Of a DNA stretch of 64,000 nucleotides, positions 37,539 to 47,134 are shown piece by piece. The notes beneath the pieces are model-generated. The model was given only the letters and a program-made list of their open reading frames with translations. It was not told the DNA's origin and searched no databases. The DNA is from Allosalinactinospora lopnorensis (GTDB lineage: Bacteria; Actinomycetota; Actinomycetes; Streptosporangiales; Streptosporangiaceae). The first letter of the stretch is position 1. Every line of letters starts with the position of its first letter. The position numbers were made by a program, and so were the translations under genes. The stretch lies in NCBI RefSeq assembly GCF_000981225.1, contig NZ_LAJC01000005.1, forward strand, positions 1 through 64,000, written 5' to 3'.

Positions 37539-38111
37539 TTATCCGGCTTCCGTCGCCTTTACGCCGCGTATCAGGGCCTCCAGTGCCGCGTGCAGCTCCT
37601 CGGCGTCGGGGGGCGGGTCGCGGGTGAGCATCCGGACGTACAGGCCGTCGATCGCGGCCGAGATCGCGAGCCGGGCCGCCGGGTCCGGCGTGCACCGGGC
37701 GGCGACGGCGTCCAGTGCCCGTGGCCAACGCTGCAGTTCTTCGCGCAGCCCGGGCCGATCGGCGGCCATCATGCAGAACTGGTACTCGGCCACCGCGCGT
37801 CCCCGGTCCTGACCGAGACCGTTCGCCATCACCTTCGCGAGCGCTCTCGGTATCTCCTCCGGGGCGTCGGGGAGGGTCTGCACCTGGGCGATGTAGCTGT
37901 CGTTGGCCTCCCGCAGCACCGCGAGCAGCATGTCGTCGATGCCGCCCAGGTGGTAGGTCGCAGCGGGGGAGGGAAGCCCCGCCTCGGCCGCCACCGCACG
38001 GTGGGTCAGACCGTTGAGGCCGCTGCGTCCGATGACACGGAGCGCCGCGTCCAGCAACCGGCGACGCCGCTGCTGGGACTTGGCCGGTCGTCCGCGAGCG
38101 GGAAAAGTCAA
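37539..38111 (-). CDS. TetR-family regulator of the SMR pump
   Basis: 190 aa. N-terminal helix-turn-helix: RRRRLLDAALRVIGRSGLNGLTHRAVAAEAGLPSPAATYHLGGIDDMLLAVL, the TetR DNA-binding domain. The ligand domain is helical with several Met, Asp and Cys residues. The start is inferred as TTG 38111, which overlaps the SMR stop (TTGA) behind GGGAGG; there is no in-frame ATG near. Coupled to the drug/metabolite efflux gene upstream and probably represses it through the 24-bp palindrome at 38455. The inducer is unknown; cationic drugs are the usual choice. Confidence 0.82.
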   Translation of the reverse strand: MTFPARGRPAKSQQRRRRLLDAALRVIGRSGLNGLTHRAVAAEAGLPSPAATYHLGGIDDMLLAVLREANDSYIAQVQTLPDAPEEIPRALAKVMANGLGQDRGRAVAEYQFCMMAADRPGLREELQRWPRALDAVAARCTPDPAARLAISAAIDGLYVRMLTRDPPPDAEELHAALEALIRGVKATEAG

Positions 38112-38431
38112 TGGCGGCCTCCCATCTCCAGCAGCGTCACACCACCGATCACCAGGATGATCCCGCCGACCTGGGCCCAGGTCATGCTCTCTCCGAGGAA
38201 GAGTGCACCGATGACCGCCACGAGCGCCACTCCGACCGAAGCCCAGATCCCGTAGGCCACACCGAGCGGGATCCCGCGGGTGAGTCCCTGGGAGAGCAGG
38301 TAGAACGCCATGACATAGCCGGCGACCACGATCACCGACGGAACCGGTTTGGTGAACCCGTTCGAGAGTTTGAGCGAGACCGTTGCCGTGACCTCGCCCA
38401 GGATCGCGAATGCGAGGAACACCCATCCCAT
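38108..38431 (-). CDS. Small multidrug resistance (SMR) efflux protein
   Basis: 107 aa, four membrane helices: GWVFLAFAILGEVTATVSLKLSNGF (with the essential Glu14 of EmrE-type proteins), VPSVIVVAGYVMAFYLLSQGL, GIPLGVAYGIWASVGVALVAVIGALFLGE and WAQVGGIILVIGGVTLLEM. SMR dimers exchange protons for quaternary ammonium compounds or guanidinium; the sequence resembles the EmrE/QacC branch. Its stop overlaps the TetR start. A perfect palindrome upstream is the likely TetR operator. Start ATG 38431. Confidence 0.92.
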   Translation of the reverse strand: MGWVFLAFAILGEVTATVSLKLSNGFTKPVPSVIVVAGYVMAFYLLSQGLTRGIPLGVAYGIWASVGVALVAVIGALFLGESMTWAQVGGIILVIGGVTLLEMGGRH

Positions 38432-38454
38432 GGGATCTCCTAATGTCCGGGCCG

Positions 38455-38478
38455 AAAATGAAACAGATGTTTCATTTT
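38455..38478. promoter_or_regulatory. TetR-type operator of the SMR-TetR unit
   Basis: Perfect inverted repeat AAAATGAAAC / GTTTCATTTT around AGAT, 24 bases upstream of the SMR start. On the minus strand it includes a -10-like TAAAAT, so repressor binding would occlude the promoter. Its low GC contrasts with the surroundings. Confidence 0.7.
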
Positions 38479-38584
38479 ATGCACATGAAGGCCGGTGCGT
38501 CATCGGTCGGCGCGGCGGGTCCGGTGCGGGAGCCGCTCCGGGGAGTGATCCGAAGGGCCACGCCCCGGCGGGGCCCATGTGGGG

Positions 38585-39343
38585 CTAAGGGCGCTTCCCG
38601 CCGAGTTTGCGGGTCAGTTCAGAGGCCGCGTCGCGCACACCGGAGGCCAGGGCGGTGAGGGTGACCGGGCGAGCGCTGGGCACAGTCAGGCTGATCGCGG
38701 CCACAGGTGTGCCGTTGTGGTCGAAAGCGGCCGCGGCGACCGACGAGAACCCTTCGGTCACCTGGCCCTCCTCGCTCGACCAGCCCCGCTGCCGCTCGTG
38801 GGCGAGGAGATCGCGCAGTTCGGCCGGTGACGCGGGGCCGGCCCCGGTGCGGTCGACGAAGCTGCCGGCCCCCGGGTAGAGCGCTCGCACCTGGGCCCTC
38901 GGCAGGTGCGCCATAAGGGCGCGTCCCGACGCGGTGAGGTGGGCGGGCAGCCGCACCCCCACGCCGGTGACGAGCGTCGGCGCCTGCGGCGGCTGCTCCT
39001 TGAGGAGGTAGAGGGTGTCGGCGCCGTGCAGCACGCCCAGGTGGGCGGTGGCGCCGGTCTCCTTGGCCAGGTCGCCGAGCAGTGGGCGGGCGAGGCGTTC
39101 CAGGGGGTCGTGCCGCAGGTAGGCCGAGCCGATCTCGAACGCCGCCACGCCCAGCCCCCATCGCCGCTCCTCGGGCAGGTGGATGACGAAGCCCTCTCCG
39201 GCCATGGCCTCCAGCAGCTGATAGGTGCTGGAACGCGGCAGGTTCAGTTCGGTGGCGATGGCGGACGCGGAGACCGGTCCGGGGCGGGTGGCGAGGAACC
39301 GCAGCAACCGCAGGGCCCGGGTGGCCGCCGGAACGTGACTCAT
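38585..39343 (-). CDS. IclR-family transcriptional regulator
   Basis: 252 aa. N-terminal winged helix (AATRALRLLRFLATRPGPVSASAIATELNLPRSSTYQLLEAMAGEGFVIHLPEERRWGLG) and C-terminal effector domain (GATAHLGVLHGADTLYLLKEQPP, ALMAHLP, AISLTVPSARPVTLT). IclR proteins sense small carboxylates or aromatic acids. It is divergent from hutH with 395 bases between, so it is a likely regulator of the histidine-utilisation operon, though in some actinobacteria other regulators do this. ATG 39343 gives the full helix-turn-helix. The shared region contains a repeated GTTCAAC and a long hairpin. Confidence 0.88.
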   Translation of the reverse strand: MSHVPAATRALRLLRFLATRPGPVSASAIATELNLPRSSTYQLLEAMAGEGFVIHLPEERRWGLGVAAFEIGSAYLRHDPLERLARPLLGDLAKETGATAHLGVLHGADTLYLLKEQPPQAPTLVTGVGVRLPAHLTASGRALMAHLPRAQVRALYPGAGSFVDRTGAGPASPAELRDLLAHERQRGWSSEEGQVTEGFSSVAAAAFDHNGTPVAAISLTVPSARPVTLTALASGVRDAASELTRKLGGKRP

Positions 39344-39738
39344 TAGCCGATTGTGGCACGGTATGTGTCGGAGTCCGGAAACGGGGGAGTCGGCGGGACT
39401 CACCAGAGAGAAGCGGGCGCCGGGCCGTGAGCGCCGCTGTCGCGACGGCGCCGCCGTTCCCCGGAGGCGCGGTCGCTCTGGTTCAACGTTCAACGAAGTT
39501 TGCTAATTTGGACCCGACGCCGAGACTTTCCCCGAATGTGCGTGTCCGTCCCACGCACCGCGCAGGGCGCCCCACTGTCGCAGTGGGGCACCCTGTGTTA
39601 TCCGGTCCCGCTGTCGCGGTGCCGACGCGGCCGGAAACAGGGCCGTGGACCTCCGTACGACACCGTGTGATCTGAGATCTCGGACATCAACGTCGTTTCA
39701 AGCTCGCGCGCCGGGCACTGAGGGCGTGCAATGGAGGC
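39344..39738. promoter_or_regulatory. Divergent IclR-hutH control region
   Basis: 395 bases without a gene. It contains GTTCAAC twice in tandem (39481-39494), followed by an AT-richer stretch (GAAGTTTGCTAATTTGG) that could hold a promoter. It also has a strong hairpin: GCCCCACTG / CAGTGGGGC around TCG (39569-39589), extended by four more pairs with one mismatch. The repeat is a candidate IclR site; the hairpin a candidate attenuator or terminator. Confidence 0.5.
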
Positions 39739-41277
39739 ATGCCCACCTGGATCGCTGTCGGCCGTGAGCCGTTGACTCCCGAAGACATCGTCGCCGTCGC
39801 CCGCCATGACGCGGAGGCGCGCCTCACCGAGGACGCACGCAAGGCGCTCGCCCAAGGGCGCGAGCGGGTGCGGTCGCTGGCAGCGGGAAAGGACCCCGCC
39901 TACGGGGTCAGTACCGGGTTCGGCGCACTGGCCACCCGGCACATTGAGGCGGACCTGCGCGCCCGGCTGCAGCGCTCGCTCATCCGCTCGCACGCGGCCG
40001 GCGCCGGCGCCGAGGTCGAACGGGAGGTGGTGCGTGCACTGATGCTGCTGCGGCTGCGCACGCTCGCCTCGGGCGGCTCCGGTGTCCAGGTGCGGACCGC
40101 CGAGGCGCTGGCCGCGATGCTCAACGCAGGCATCACCCCGATCGTCCACGAGTACGGCAGCCTCGGGTGTTCCGGCGACCTCGCACCGCTCTCACACGTC
40201 GCCCTCGCGCTGATGGGGGAGGGCGAGGTCCGCGGCGCGGACGGCGAACCGGTCCCCGCCGCCACCGCACTGCGCGATGCGGGGCTGCAGCCGGTCGAAC
40301 TCGCCGCCAAGGAAGGGCTCGCCCTCATCAACGGCACGGACGGCATGCTCGGCATGCTGCTGCTGGCCTGCCACGACCTGAACGGGTTGCTGCGTGTCGC
40401 CGACGTCACCGCGGCGATGAGCGTCGAGGCGCTGCTCGGGACCGACCGCGTCTTCGCGGCCGACCTCCAGGCGCTTCGCCCGCACCCGGGACAGGCCGCC
40501 GCGGCGGCCAACATGCTCGCGCTGCTGCACGGCTCGTCCATCGTCGCCTCGCACCGGGGGCCCGACTGCACCCGGGTGCAGGACGCCTACTCGCTGCGCT
40601 GCGCGCCGCAGGTCGCTGGAGCCGCGCGCGACACCCTCGCGCACGCCGAGACGGTGGCCTCCCGAGAGCTCGCCGCCATCATCGACAACCCCGTGGTGCT
40701 GGACGACGGCCGGGTCGAGTCCAACGGCAACTTCCACGGCGCGCCTGTCGGCTACGTGCTGGACTTCCTGGCCATCGCGGTGGCCGACGTCGCCTCCATC
40801 GCCGAACGCCGCACCGACCGGATGCTCGACGTCGCCCGCTCGCACGGCCTGCCCGCTTTCCTCGCCGACGACCCCGGGGTGGACTCCGGTCACATGATCG
40901 CCCAGTACACCCAGGCCGCGATCGTCTCCGACCTCAAACGCCTCGCTGCCCCGGCCAGCGTCGACTCCATCCCCAGTTCGGCGATGCAGGAGGACCACGT
41001 CTCCATGGGCTGGTCGGCGGCGCGCAAGCTGCGCCGCGCGGTCAGCGGCCTGGCCACCGTCCTCGCCGTGGAACTGCTCACCGCGGCCCGCGCCCTGGAC
41101 CTGCGCTCCCCGTTGCAGCCCGCCCCGGCCACCGCGGCCGTCCGCGACACCGTACGGGAACGCGTGCCCGGACCGGGGCCGGATCGCTACCTGGCCCCCG
41201 AGATCACGGCCGCCACTGACCTCGTCACCGACGGCTCCGTTCTCGCCGCCGCCGAATCCGTCACCGCGCTCACCTGA
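39739..41277 (+). CDS. hutH: Histidine ammonia-lyase
   Basis: 512 aa. Eliminates ammonia from histidine to give urocanate. The MIO cofactor precursor lies at residues 144-146 in YGSLGCSGDLAPLSH as Cys-Ser-Gly, rather than the Ala-Ser-Gly of Pseudomonas; as I recall, Streptomyces enzymes also use CSG. Other signatures: YGVSTGFGALA (catalytic Tyr), GLALINGTDGMLGM, QDAYSLRCAPQV, SNGNFHGAPVGY and SIPSSAMQEDHVSMG. The ATG at 39739 is very close to its GGAGG; no better in-frame start is visible. First gene of a five-gene hut operon. Confidence 0.96.
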   Translation: MPTWIAVGREPLTPEDIVAVARHDAEARLTEDARKALAQGRERVRSLAAGKDPAYGVSTGFGALATRHIEADLRARLQRSLIRSHAAGAGAEVEREVVRALMLLRLRTLASGGSGVQVRTAEALAAMLNAGITPIVHEYGSLGCSGDLAPLSHVALALMGEGEVRGADGEPVPAATALRDAGLQPVELAAKEGLALINGTDGMLGMLLLACHDLNGLLRVADVTAAMSVEALLGTDRVFAADLQALRPHPGQAAAAANMLALLHGSSIVASHRGPDCTRVQDAYSLRCAPQVAGAARDTLAHAETVASRELAAIIDNPVVLDDGRVESNGNFHGAPVGYVLDFLAIAVADVASIAERRTDRMLDVARSHGLPAFLADDPGVDSGHMIAQYTQAAIVSDLKRLAAPASVDSIPSSAMQEDHVSMGWSAARKLRRAVSGLATVLAVELLTAARALDLRSPLQPAPATAAVRDTVRERVPGPGPDRYLAPEITAATDLVTDGSVLAAAESVTALT

Positions 41278-41292
41278 ACCGGAGGTCCCGAA

Positions 41293-42966
41293 ATGAGCAC
41301 CACGAACGCGATCCGAGGTCCACGACCCGTCCGGGCCCCGAGGGGAACCGCGATCTCCGCCAAGGGGTGGCAGCAGGAAGCCGCGCTGCGGATGCTGCAC
41401 AACAACCTGGACCCCGAAGTGGCCGAGCACCCCGACGAGCTCATCGTCTACGGCGGCACCGGCAAGGCCGCCCGCGACTGGGCCTGCTTCGACCGGATCT
41501 CGGCGTCGCTGCGCAACCTGGAGCACGACGAGACGCTGCTGGTGCAGTCGGGCCGCCCGGTCGGGATCCTGCGCACCCATGAGTGGGCGCCCCGGGTCCT
41601 CATCGCCAACGCCAACCTGGTCGGCGACTGGGCGAACTGGGAGGAGTTCCGCCGCCTGGAGTCGCTCGGCCTCACCATGTACGGGCAGATGACGGCCGGG
41701 TCGTGGATCTACATCGGTACCCAGGGCATCCTGCAGGGGACCTACGAGACCTTCGCGGCGGTCGCCGCCAAGCGCTTCGCCGGCGGCCTCGCCGGGACCA
41801 TCACACTCACCGCCGGGCTGGGCGGGATGGGCGGCGCCCAGCCGCTCGCGGTCACCATGAACGGCGGCGTCGCCATCGTCGTGGAGTGCGACGCCAGCCG
41901 GATCGACCGGCGCATGGAGACCCGCTACCTGGATGCGCGTGCCGAAGACATCGATGAAGCGCTGCGGCTGGCGGTGGAGGCGCGCGACGCCCGCCGCCCG
42001 CTCTCCATCGGACTGCTCGGCAACGCCGCCGACATGCTGCCCGAGTTCCTCCAGCGGGGCGCTCCGATCGACGTCGTCACCGACCAGACCTCCGCGCACG
42101 ACCCCCTCTCCTACCTGCCGAGCGGCGTGCGCTTCGGACAGTGGCGGGAGTACGCGGCGGCCAAGCCCGAGGAGTTCACCCGGCGGGCCCGGGAGTCGAT
42201 GGCGGCCCACGTGGAGGCCATGGTCGGGTTCGCCGACGCTGGGGCCGAGGTGTTCGACTACGGCAACTCCATCCGGGGGGAGGCCAGAACCGCGGGATAC
42301 GCACGGGCCTTCGACTTCCCCGGGTTCGTCCCCGCCTACATCCGCCCGCTGTTCTGCGAGGGTAAGGGGCCCTTTCGGTGGGCGGCGCTGTCCGGGGACC
42401 CCGCCGACATCGCCCGCACCGACCGGGCCGTCCTCGACCTCTTCCCGGAGAACGAGGCGCTGGGCCGCTGGATCCGGATGGCGGGGGAGAAGGTCGCCTT
42501 CCAGGGGCTGCCGGCCCGGATCTGCTGGCTCGGCCAGGGCGAGCGCGCCGCGGCCGGACGGCGGTTCAACGAGCTCGTGGCATCGGGGGAGATCAGCGCA
42601 CCGCTGGCGATCGGCCGCGATCACCTCGACACCGGATCGGTCGCCTCTCCCTACCGCGAGACAGAGGCCATGAAGGACGGTTCCGACGCCATAGCGGACT
42701 GGCCGCTCCTCAACGCTCTGGTCAACACCGCCTCAGGCGCTTCGTGGGTGTCCATCCACCACGGTGGCGGGGTCGGCATGGGCCGTTCGCTGCACGCCGG
42801 CCAGGTGAGCGTCGCCGATGGCACCGATCTCGCGGCGGCGAAGCTGGACCGGGTCCTCACCAACGATCCGGCCATGGGGGTCATCCGGCACGTCGACGCC
42901 GGTTATTCCGAGGCCGGAGCGGTCGCCGCGCGCCACGGTATCCGCCTCCCGATGAACGAGGGGTAG
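41293..42966 (+). CDS. hutU: Urocanate hydratase (urocanase)
   Basis: 557 aa. Converts urocanate to imidazolonepropionate with tightly bound NAD. Seen: [87 protein letters not shown] and the C-terminal [20 protein letters not shown] that contributes to catalysis and NAD binding. Length is standard. ATG 41293 is 15 bases after hutH with GGAGGTCCC upstream, so it is operonic. Confidence 0.97.
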   Translation: MSTTNAIRGPRPVRAPRGTAISAKGWQQEAALRMLHNNLDPEVAEHPDELIVYGGTGKAARDWACFDRISASLRNLEHDETLLVQSGRPVGILRTHEWAPRVLIANANLVGDWANWEEFRRLESLGLTMYGQMTAGSWIYIGTQGILQGTYETFAAVAAKRFAGGLAGTITLTAGLGGMGGAQPLAVTMNGGVAIVVECDASRIDRRMETRYLDARAEDIDEALRLAVEARDARRPLSIGLLGNAADMLPEFLQRGAPIDVVTDQTSAHDPLSYLPSGVRFGQWREYAAAKPEEFTRRARESMAAHVEAMVGFADAGAEVFDYGNSIRGEARTAGYARAFDFPGFVPAYIRPLFCEGKGPFRWAALSGDPADIARTDRAVLDLFPENEALGRWIRMAGEKVAFQGLPARICWLGQGERAAAGRRFNELVASGEISAPLAIGRDHLDTGSVASPYRETEAMKDGSDAIADWPLLNALVNTASGASWVSIHHGGGVGMGRSLHAGQVSVADGTDLAAAKLDRVLTNDPAMGVIRHVDAGYSEAGAVAARHGIRLPMNEG

Positions 42967-43078
42967 ACGGCGCCGCCCGGCGACACCACCGGCCGGGATC
43001 TGCGGCGGCCCGGGCGTGATGGGGGAGACTCCAGGAGAACAAGGGCGGGAACACCCGACCCGGACAGAGGAGGCGGAG

Positions 43079-44305
43079 ATGAGCGCTACCTTCGACGAGC
43101 TGTGGGCCGAGCTGGCTCCTCTCGGGCGGCACCGGCCCACCGGCGGGTACCGGCGTTTCTCCTGGGGGCCCGCCGATGTCGAAGTGCGTTCCTGGTTCGC
43201 CCAGGCCGCGGCGGCCCGCGGGCTGGAGGTGCAGCCCGACCGCAACGGCAACCTGTGGGCCTGGTGGGGCGATCCCGGCCCTGATGCCGTCGTCACCGGC
43301 TCGCACCTGGACTCCGTTCCCGATGGCGGTGCTTTCGACGGCCCCCTCGGTGTGGTGGGCGCGCTGGCGGCGGTGGACGAGCTCCAACGGCGCGGTGCGC
43401 GCCCGCTGCGCCCGCTCGCCATCACCGTGTTCGTCGAGGAGGAGGGCGCCCGCTTCGGCGTCCCCTGCCTCGGCAGCAGGCTGCTCACCGGCGCGATCAC
43501 GCCCGAGCGCGCCGCCGCCCTCACCGACGCAGATGGGCTCACCTGGGCGAGGGCCATGGAGAAGGCCGGGCTCGACCCTGATCGCATAGGGCCCGCCCCC
43601 GAGCTCGTGGACCGCATCGGAGTGTTCGTCGAACTCCACATCGAGCAGGGACGCGCGCTCGCCCGCACCGGAGACCCCATTGGTGTCGCCAGCGCCGTCT
43701 GGCCGCACGGGCGGTGGCGCATGGACTTCTCAGGGCGGGCCGACCACGCCGGGACCACCCTCCTCGGCGACCGCCACGATCCCATGCTGCCCTTCGCGGA
43801 GACCGTCCTGGCCGCGAGGTCCGTGGCCGCGGCGCACGACGCGATTGCGACCATCGGCAAGGCGCAGGTGCAACCGAACGGCACCAACGCCATCCCCTCG
43901 AAGGTGCGCGCCTGGCTGGACGCGCGCGCCCCGGACGAGGCCACGCTGCAGGCGGTGGTCGAGGGCGTCGACGCGGCGGCCCAGCGCAGTTCCGGCGAGC
44001 ACGGCGTCTTCCTCGCCAGCTACCAGGAGTCGCGTACGCCCCTCGTGGAGTTCGAGAACGGGCTGCGCGACCGGATCGCGGCCATTGCCGGCGACAGGAA
44101 CGGGCCGGTCCCGACGCTGCCCACCGGGGCCGGCCATGACGCCGGTGTTCTCGCGTCCGCCGTTCCCACGGCGATGCTGTTCGTGCGCAACCCCACCGGT
44201 GTCTCGCACGCCCCGGACGAGTACGCCGAACCGGCCGACTGCCACGCCGGTACGGCCGCACTGGCCGATGTCCTCGCCGAACTGCTGGGAGAGGGGCCCG
44301 GATGA
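43079..44305 (+). CDS. M20-family amidohydrolase, candidate N-formylglutamate deformylase of the hut operon
   Basis: 408 aa, allantoate amidohydrolase/carbamoyl-amino-acid hydrolase type. Metal ligands: GSHLDSVPDGGAFDGPLGV (His, Asp), EEEGARFG (Glu pair), VELHIEQGRAL (His) and the C-terminal PTGAGHDAG and GVSHAPDEYA. A dimerisation domain lies between. It occupies the place of HutG between hutU and hutF. HutF produces N-formyl-glutamate, which must be deformylated; no canonical HutG is present, so this M20 enzyme plausibly does that step, but the sequence would equally fit an allantoate or ureido-acid hydrolase. ATG 43079 follows AGGAGGCGGAG. It ends overlapping hutF (ATGA). Confidence 0.82.
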   Translation: MSATFDELWAELAPLGRHRPTGGYRRFSWGPADVEVRSWFAQAAAARGLEVQPDRNGNLWAWWGDPGPDAVVTGSHLDSVPDGGAFDGPLGVVGALAAVDELQRRGARPLRPLAITVFVEEEGARFGVPCLGSRLLTGAITPERAAALTDADGLTWARAMEKAGLDPDRIGPAPELVDRIGVFVELHIEQGRALARTGDPIGVASAVWPHGRWRMDFSGRADHAGTTLLGDRHDPMLPFAETVLAARSVAAAHDAIATIGKAQVQPNGTNAIPSKVRAWLDARAPDEATLQAVVEGVDAAAQRSSGEHGVFLASYQESRTPLVEFENGLRDRIAAIAGDRNGPVPTLPTGAGHDAGVLASAVPTAMLFVRNPTGVSHAPDEYAEPADCHAGTAALADVLAELLGEGPG

Positions 44306-45771
44306 CCTCTTACGGGTTCGCGGACCGGGCGGGCACCGCCGTGCTGGAGAAGGCCGAGCGCACGGAGCACGGAGGCGAGAACCGTCGCTACTGGTGCGAG
44401 TGGGCGTGGACCGGCGACGGGGGTGCCCCAGTGGCTCCCGACGTGCTGATCGAGGTTGACGCGGTGGGCCGGATCGTCTCGGTCGTCCCCGACACCGCCG
44501 CCCCGGCCGACGCCGAGTGGCTGCCCGGAGTCACCGTGGCGGGGCTGGCCAACGCGCACTCGCACGCCTTCCACCGCGCGCTGCGCGGGCGCACCCACGC
44601 CGGCAGCGGGTCGTTCTGGAGCTGGCGCGAGCAGATGTACCGGGTCGCCGACCGGCTTACCCCCGACTCTTACTACCGCCTGGCCCGGGCCGTGTACGCC
44701 GAGATGGCGCTCGCCGGGATCACCTCTGTCGGTGAGTTCCACTACCTGCACCACGGCCCCGACGGCAAACCCTACGACGACCCCAACGCCATGAGCGCGG
44801 CGCTGGCCGCGGCGGCCGCGGAGGCGGGCATCCGCATCACCCTGCTGGACACCTGCTACCTGTCGGGCGGGATCGGGCGCGACGGCCGGCACCGGCCGCT
44901 GGACGGGCGGCAGTTGCGGTTCAGCGACGGCGACGCCGACGCGTGGGCCGCGCGGGTGGACGCCTTCCGGCCGCCCGGAGGGCACACGCGTGTCGGCGCG
45001 GCCGTGCACTCGGTCCGCGCCGTACCGGCGGAGCAGTTGCCGGGCGTCGTGGCCTGGGCGGAGGAGAAACGGGCTCCGCTGCACGCCCATCTTTCCGAGC
45101 AGCCCGCCGAGAACGAAGCCTGCCTGGCCGCCTATGGCCGGACCCCTGCCGCGCTCCTGGCGGAGGCGCGTGCGCTGGGTCCGCGCACCAGCCTGGTGCA
45201 CGCCACTCACCTCACCGATGCCGACGTCGGTATCGTCCGTGCCGCCGCGGCCGGAGTGTGCCTGTGCCCGACCACCGAACGCGACCTCGCCGACGGTGTC
45301 GCCCGTACCGGCGACCTGGTCTGCCCGGACCCGCAGAACCCGGGGCCGACCGCGCGGATCAGCATCGGCACCGACCAGCACGCGCAGATCGACATGTTCG
45401 AGGAGATGCGCGGCGTCGAACTCCACGAACGGCTGCGCACCGGCCACCGCGGCACGCTGGACAGCGAACGCCTCTACCGCGCGGGCACCGTCGACGGCCA
45501 CATCCTGCTGGGATGGGGGAACGCAACCGCCGAAGCCGGGGCGCTGCGGCCCGGCGCACGCGCGGACCTGGTCAACATCAGCCTGGACAGCATCCGGCTC
45601 GCCGGGTTCGACCCGGCGCACGCCGCGGGAGCCGTCGTCTACGCGGCCACGGCCGCCGACATCCGAAACGTCATGGCCGACGGCCAGTGGATCGTCCGCG
45701 ACGGAGTGCACGCTTTCGTCCCCGACACCGCTCTCGACCTCGACGCCGCCATCAAGGAGCTCTACGCATGA
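44302..45771 (+). CDS. hutF: Formimidoylglutamate deiminase
   Basis: 489 aa amidohydrolase. Converts N-formimino-L-glutamate to N-formyl-L-glutamate plus ammonia. Metal site [22 protein letters not shown] (HxH), [14 protein letters not shown] (His, Glu), [10 protein letters not shown] and [17 protein letters not shown] (Asp). The [16 protein letters not shown] segment is specific to HutF among amidohydrolases. Start ATG 44302 overlaps the M20 stop; its own stop overlaps hutI (ATGA), so the three are translationally coupled. This enzyme defines the two-step (HutF/HutG) branch of histidine degradation. Confidence 0.94.
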   Translation: MTSYGFADRAGTAVLEKAERTEHGGENRRYWCEWAWTGDGGAPVAPDVLIEVDAVGRIVSVVPDTAAPADAEWLPGVTVAGLANAHSHAFHRALRGRTHAGSGSFWSWREQMYRVADRLTPDSYYRLARAVYAEMALAGITSVGEFHYLHHGPDGKPYDDPNAMSAALAAAAAEAGIRITLLDTCYLSGGIGRDGRHRPLDGRQLRFSDGDADAWAARVDAFRPPGGHTRVGAAVHSVRAVPAEQLPGVVAWAEEKRAPLHAHLSEQPAENEACLAAYGRTPAALLAEARALGPRTSLVHATHLTDADVGIVRAAAAGVCLCPTTERDLADGVARTGDLVCPDPQNPGPTARISIGTDQHAQIDMFEEMRGVELHERLRTGHRGTLDSERLYRAGTVDGHILLGWGNATAEAGALRPGARADLVNISLDSIRLAGFDPAHAAGAVVYAATAADIRNVMADGQWIVRDGVHAFVPDTALDLDAAIKELYA

Positions 45772-46981
45772 CCGTGTCCGCGCCCGCCCCGAACTCCCTC
45801 CTCATCGACGGAATCGGCACCCTCGTCAGCAACGATCCAGGACTGGGGGAGGGGATCCTCGGCGAGGTCGCCGACGCCGCTCTGGTGATCGAGGGCGACC
45901 GCGTGGCGTGGGCGGGGCCGGCGGCACGGGCACCGGGCGCCGACACCCGCGTGGACGCGGGCGGCCGGTGCGTGATCCCCGGGTTCGTCGACAGCCACTC
46001 CCATATCGTCTTCGCCGGCGACCGCAGTCGCGAGTTCGCCGCCCGGATGAGCGGGCGTCCCTACGAGGCGGGCGGGATCCGCACCACGGTCGCCGCCACC
46101 CGCTCCGCAACCGAGGCCGAGCTACTCGGGAACGCGACCCGGCTGCTGCGGGAGGCGCGCGCCCAGGGAACCACGACCCTGGAGATCAAGTCGGGCTACG
46201 GCTGAGCGTCGAGGACGAGGCACGCGCCCTGCGGGTGGCCGCGCGCCTCACCGATGAGGTGACGTTCCTGGGCGGACACGTCGTGCCGCCCGAGTACACC
46301 GATGACCCGGTCGGCTACGTCGACCTCGTGACCGGGGCGATGCTGCGGGCATGCGCCCCCCGCGCCCGGTGGGTCGACGTCTTCTGCGAGCGGGGCGCGT
46401 TCGACGAGGAGGCCTCCCGGCGCATCCTCACCGCCGGGCAGCAGCGCGGACTGCTCGCCCGCGTACACGGCAACCAGCTCGGCCAGGGGCCGGGAGTCCG
46501 GCTCGCCGTCGAGGTCGGCGCCGCCTCGGTGGACCACTGCACCTACCTGACCACGGACGACGTGGACGCTCTCGCCCAATCCGCGAAGAGCCGCGACGCC
46601 ACGGTGGCGACCCTGCTGCCCGGAGTGGACTTCTCCACCCGCCGGCCTTACCCGGACGCCCGCGCCCTGCTCGACGCGGGCGCCGTGGTCGCGTTGGCCA
46701 GTGACTGCAATCCGGGCTCGTGCTTCACCTCCAGCGTGGCGTTCTGCCTCGCGCTGGCCGTGCGCGAGATGCGCATGACCCCCGAGGAGGCGCTGTGGGC
46801 CGCCACCGCCGGCGGAGCCCGCGCCCTGCGCCGTGACGACATCGGCCATCTCTCCGCGGGGGCCCGCGCCGACCTCGCCCTGCTGGAGGCGCCGAACCCG
46901 GTCTATCTCGCCTACCGGCCGGGTGTTCCCCAGGTCGCGGCGGTCTGGAAGGGCGGTGAGCTGGTCAGCGGTACACCGTGA
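45768..46981 (+). CDS. hutI: Imidazolonepropionase (frameshifted as sequenced)
   Basis: About 404 aa when repaired. Hydrolyses 4-imidazolone-5-propionate to formiminoglutamate. The first part has [36 protein letters not shown] (metal HxH) to [12 protein letters not shown]; then a TGA interrupts at ~46202. The rest reads one frame over: [89 protein letters not shown] missing C (GGC[C]TGAGC) restores the frame at the exact Leu codon. As the rest of the operon is intact, a sequencing indel is more likely than loss of function. Confidence 0.9.
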
Positions 46982-47134
46982 CCACGGTGGTCTCCTGTTC
47001 TCCGTTCGCGCGATCTAACGGCGGTGTAGCACGCCGGAAACGCCCGCTCCGCACACTGGAGGGTGGTCGTCTCGTGCCGCTGCGAAGCACAAAGACACAG
47101 AGCAGCGGGCGTGCTCATTCCGAGGGGGAGCGAC

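Noticed and set aside
40168-40176. HutH with Cys-Ser-Gly instead of Ala-Ser-Gly as MIO precursor
   Set aside because: As far as I recall this is normal for actinobacterial (Streptomyces) HutH, so not an anomaly.
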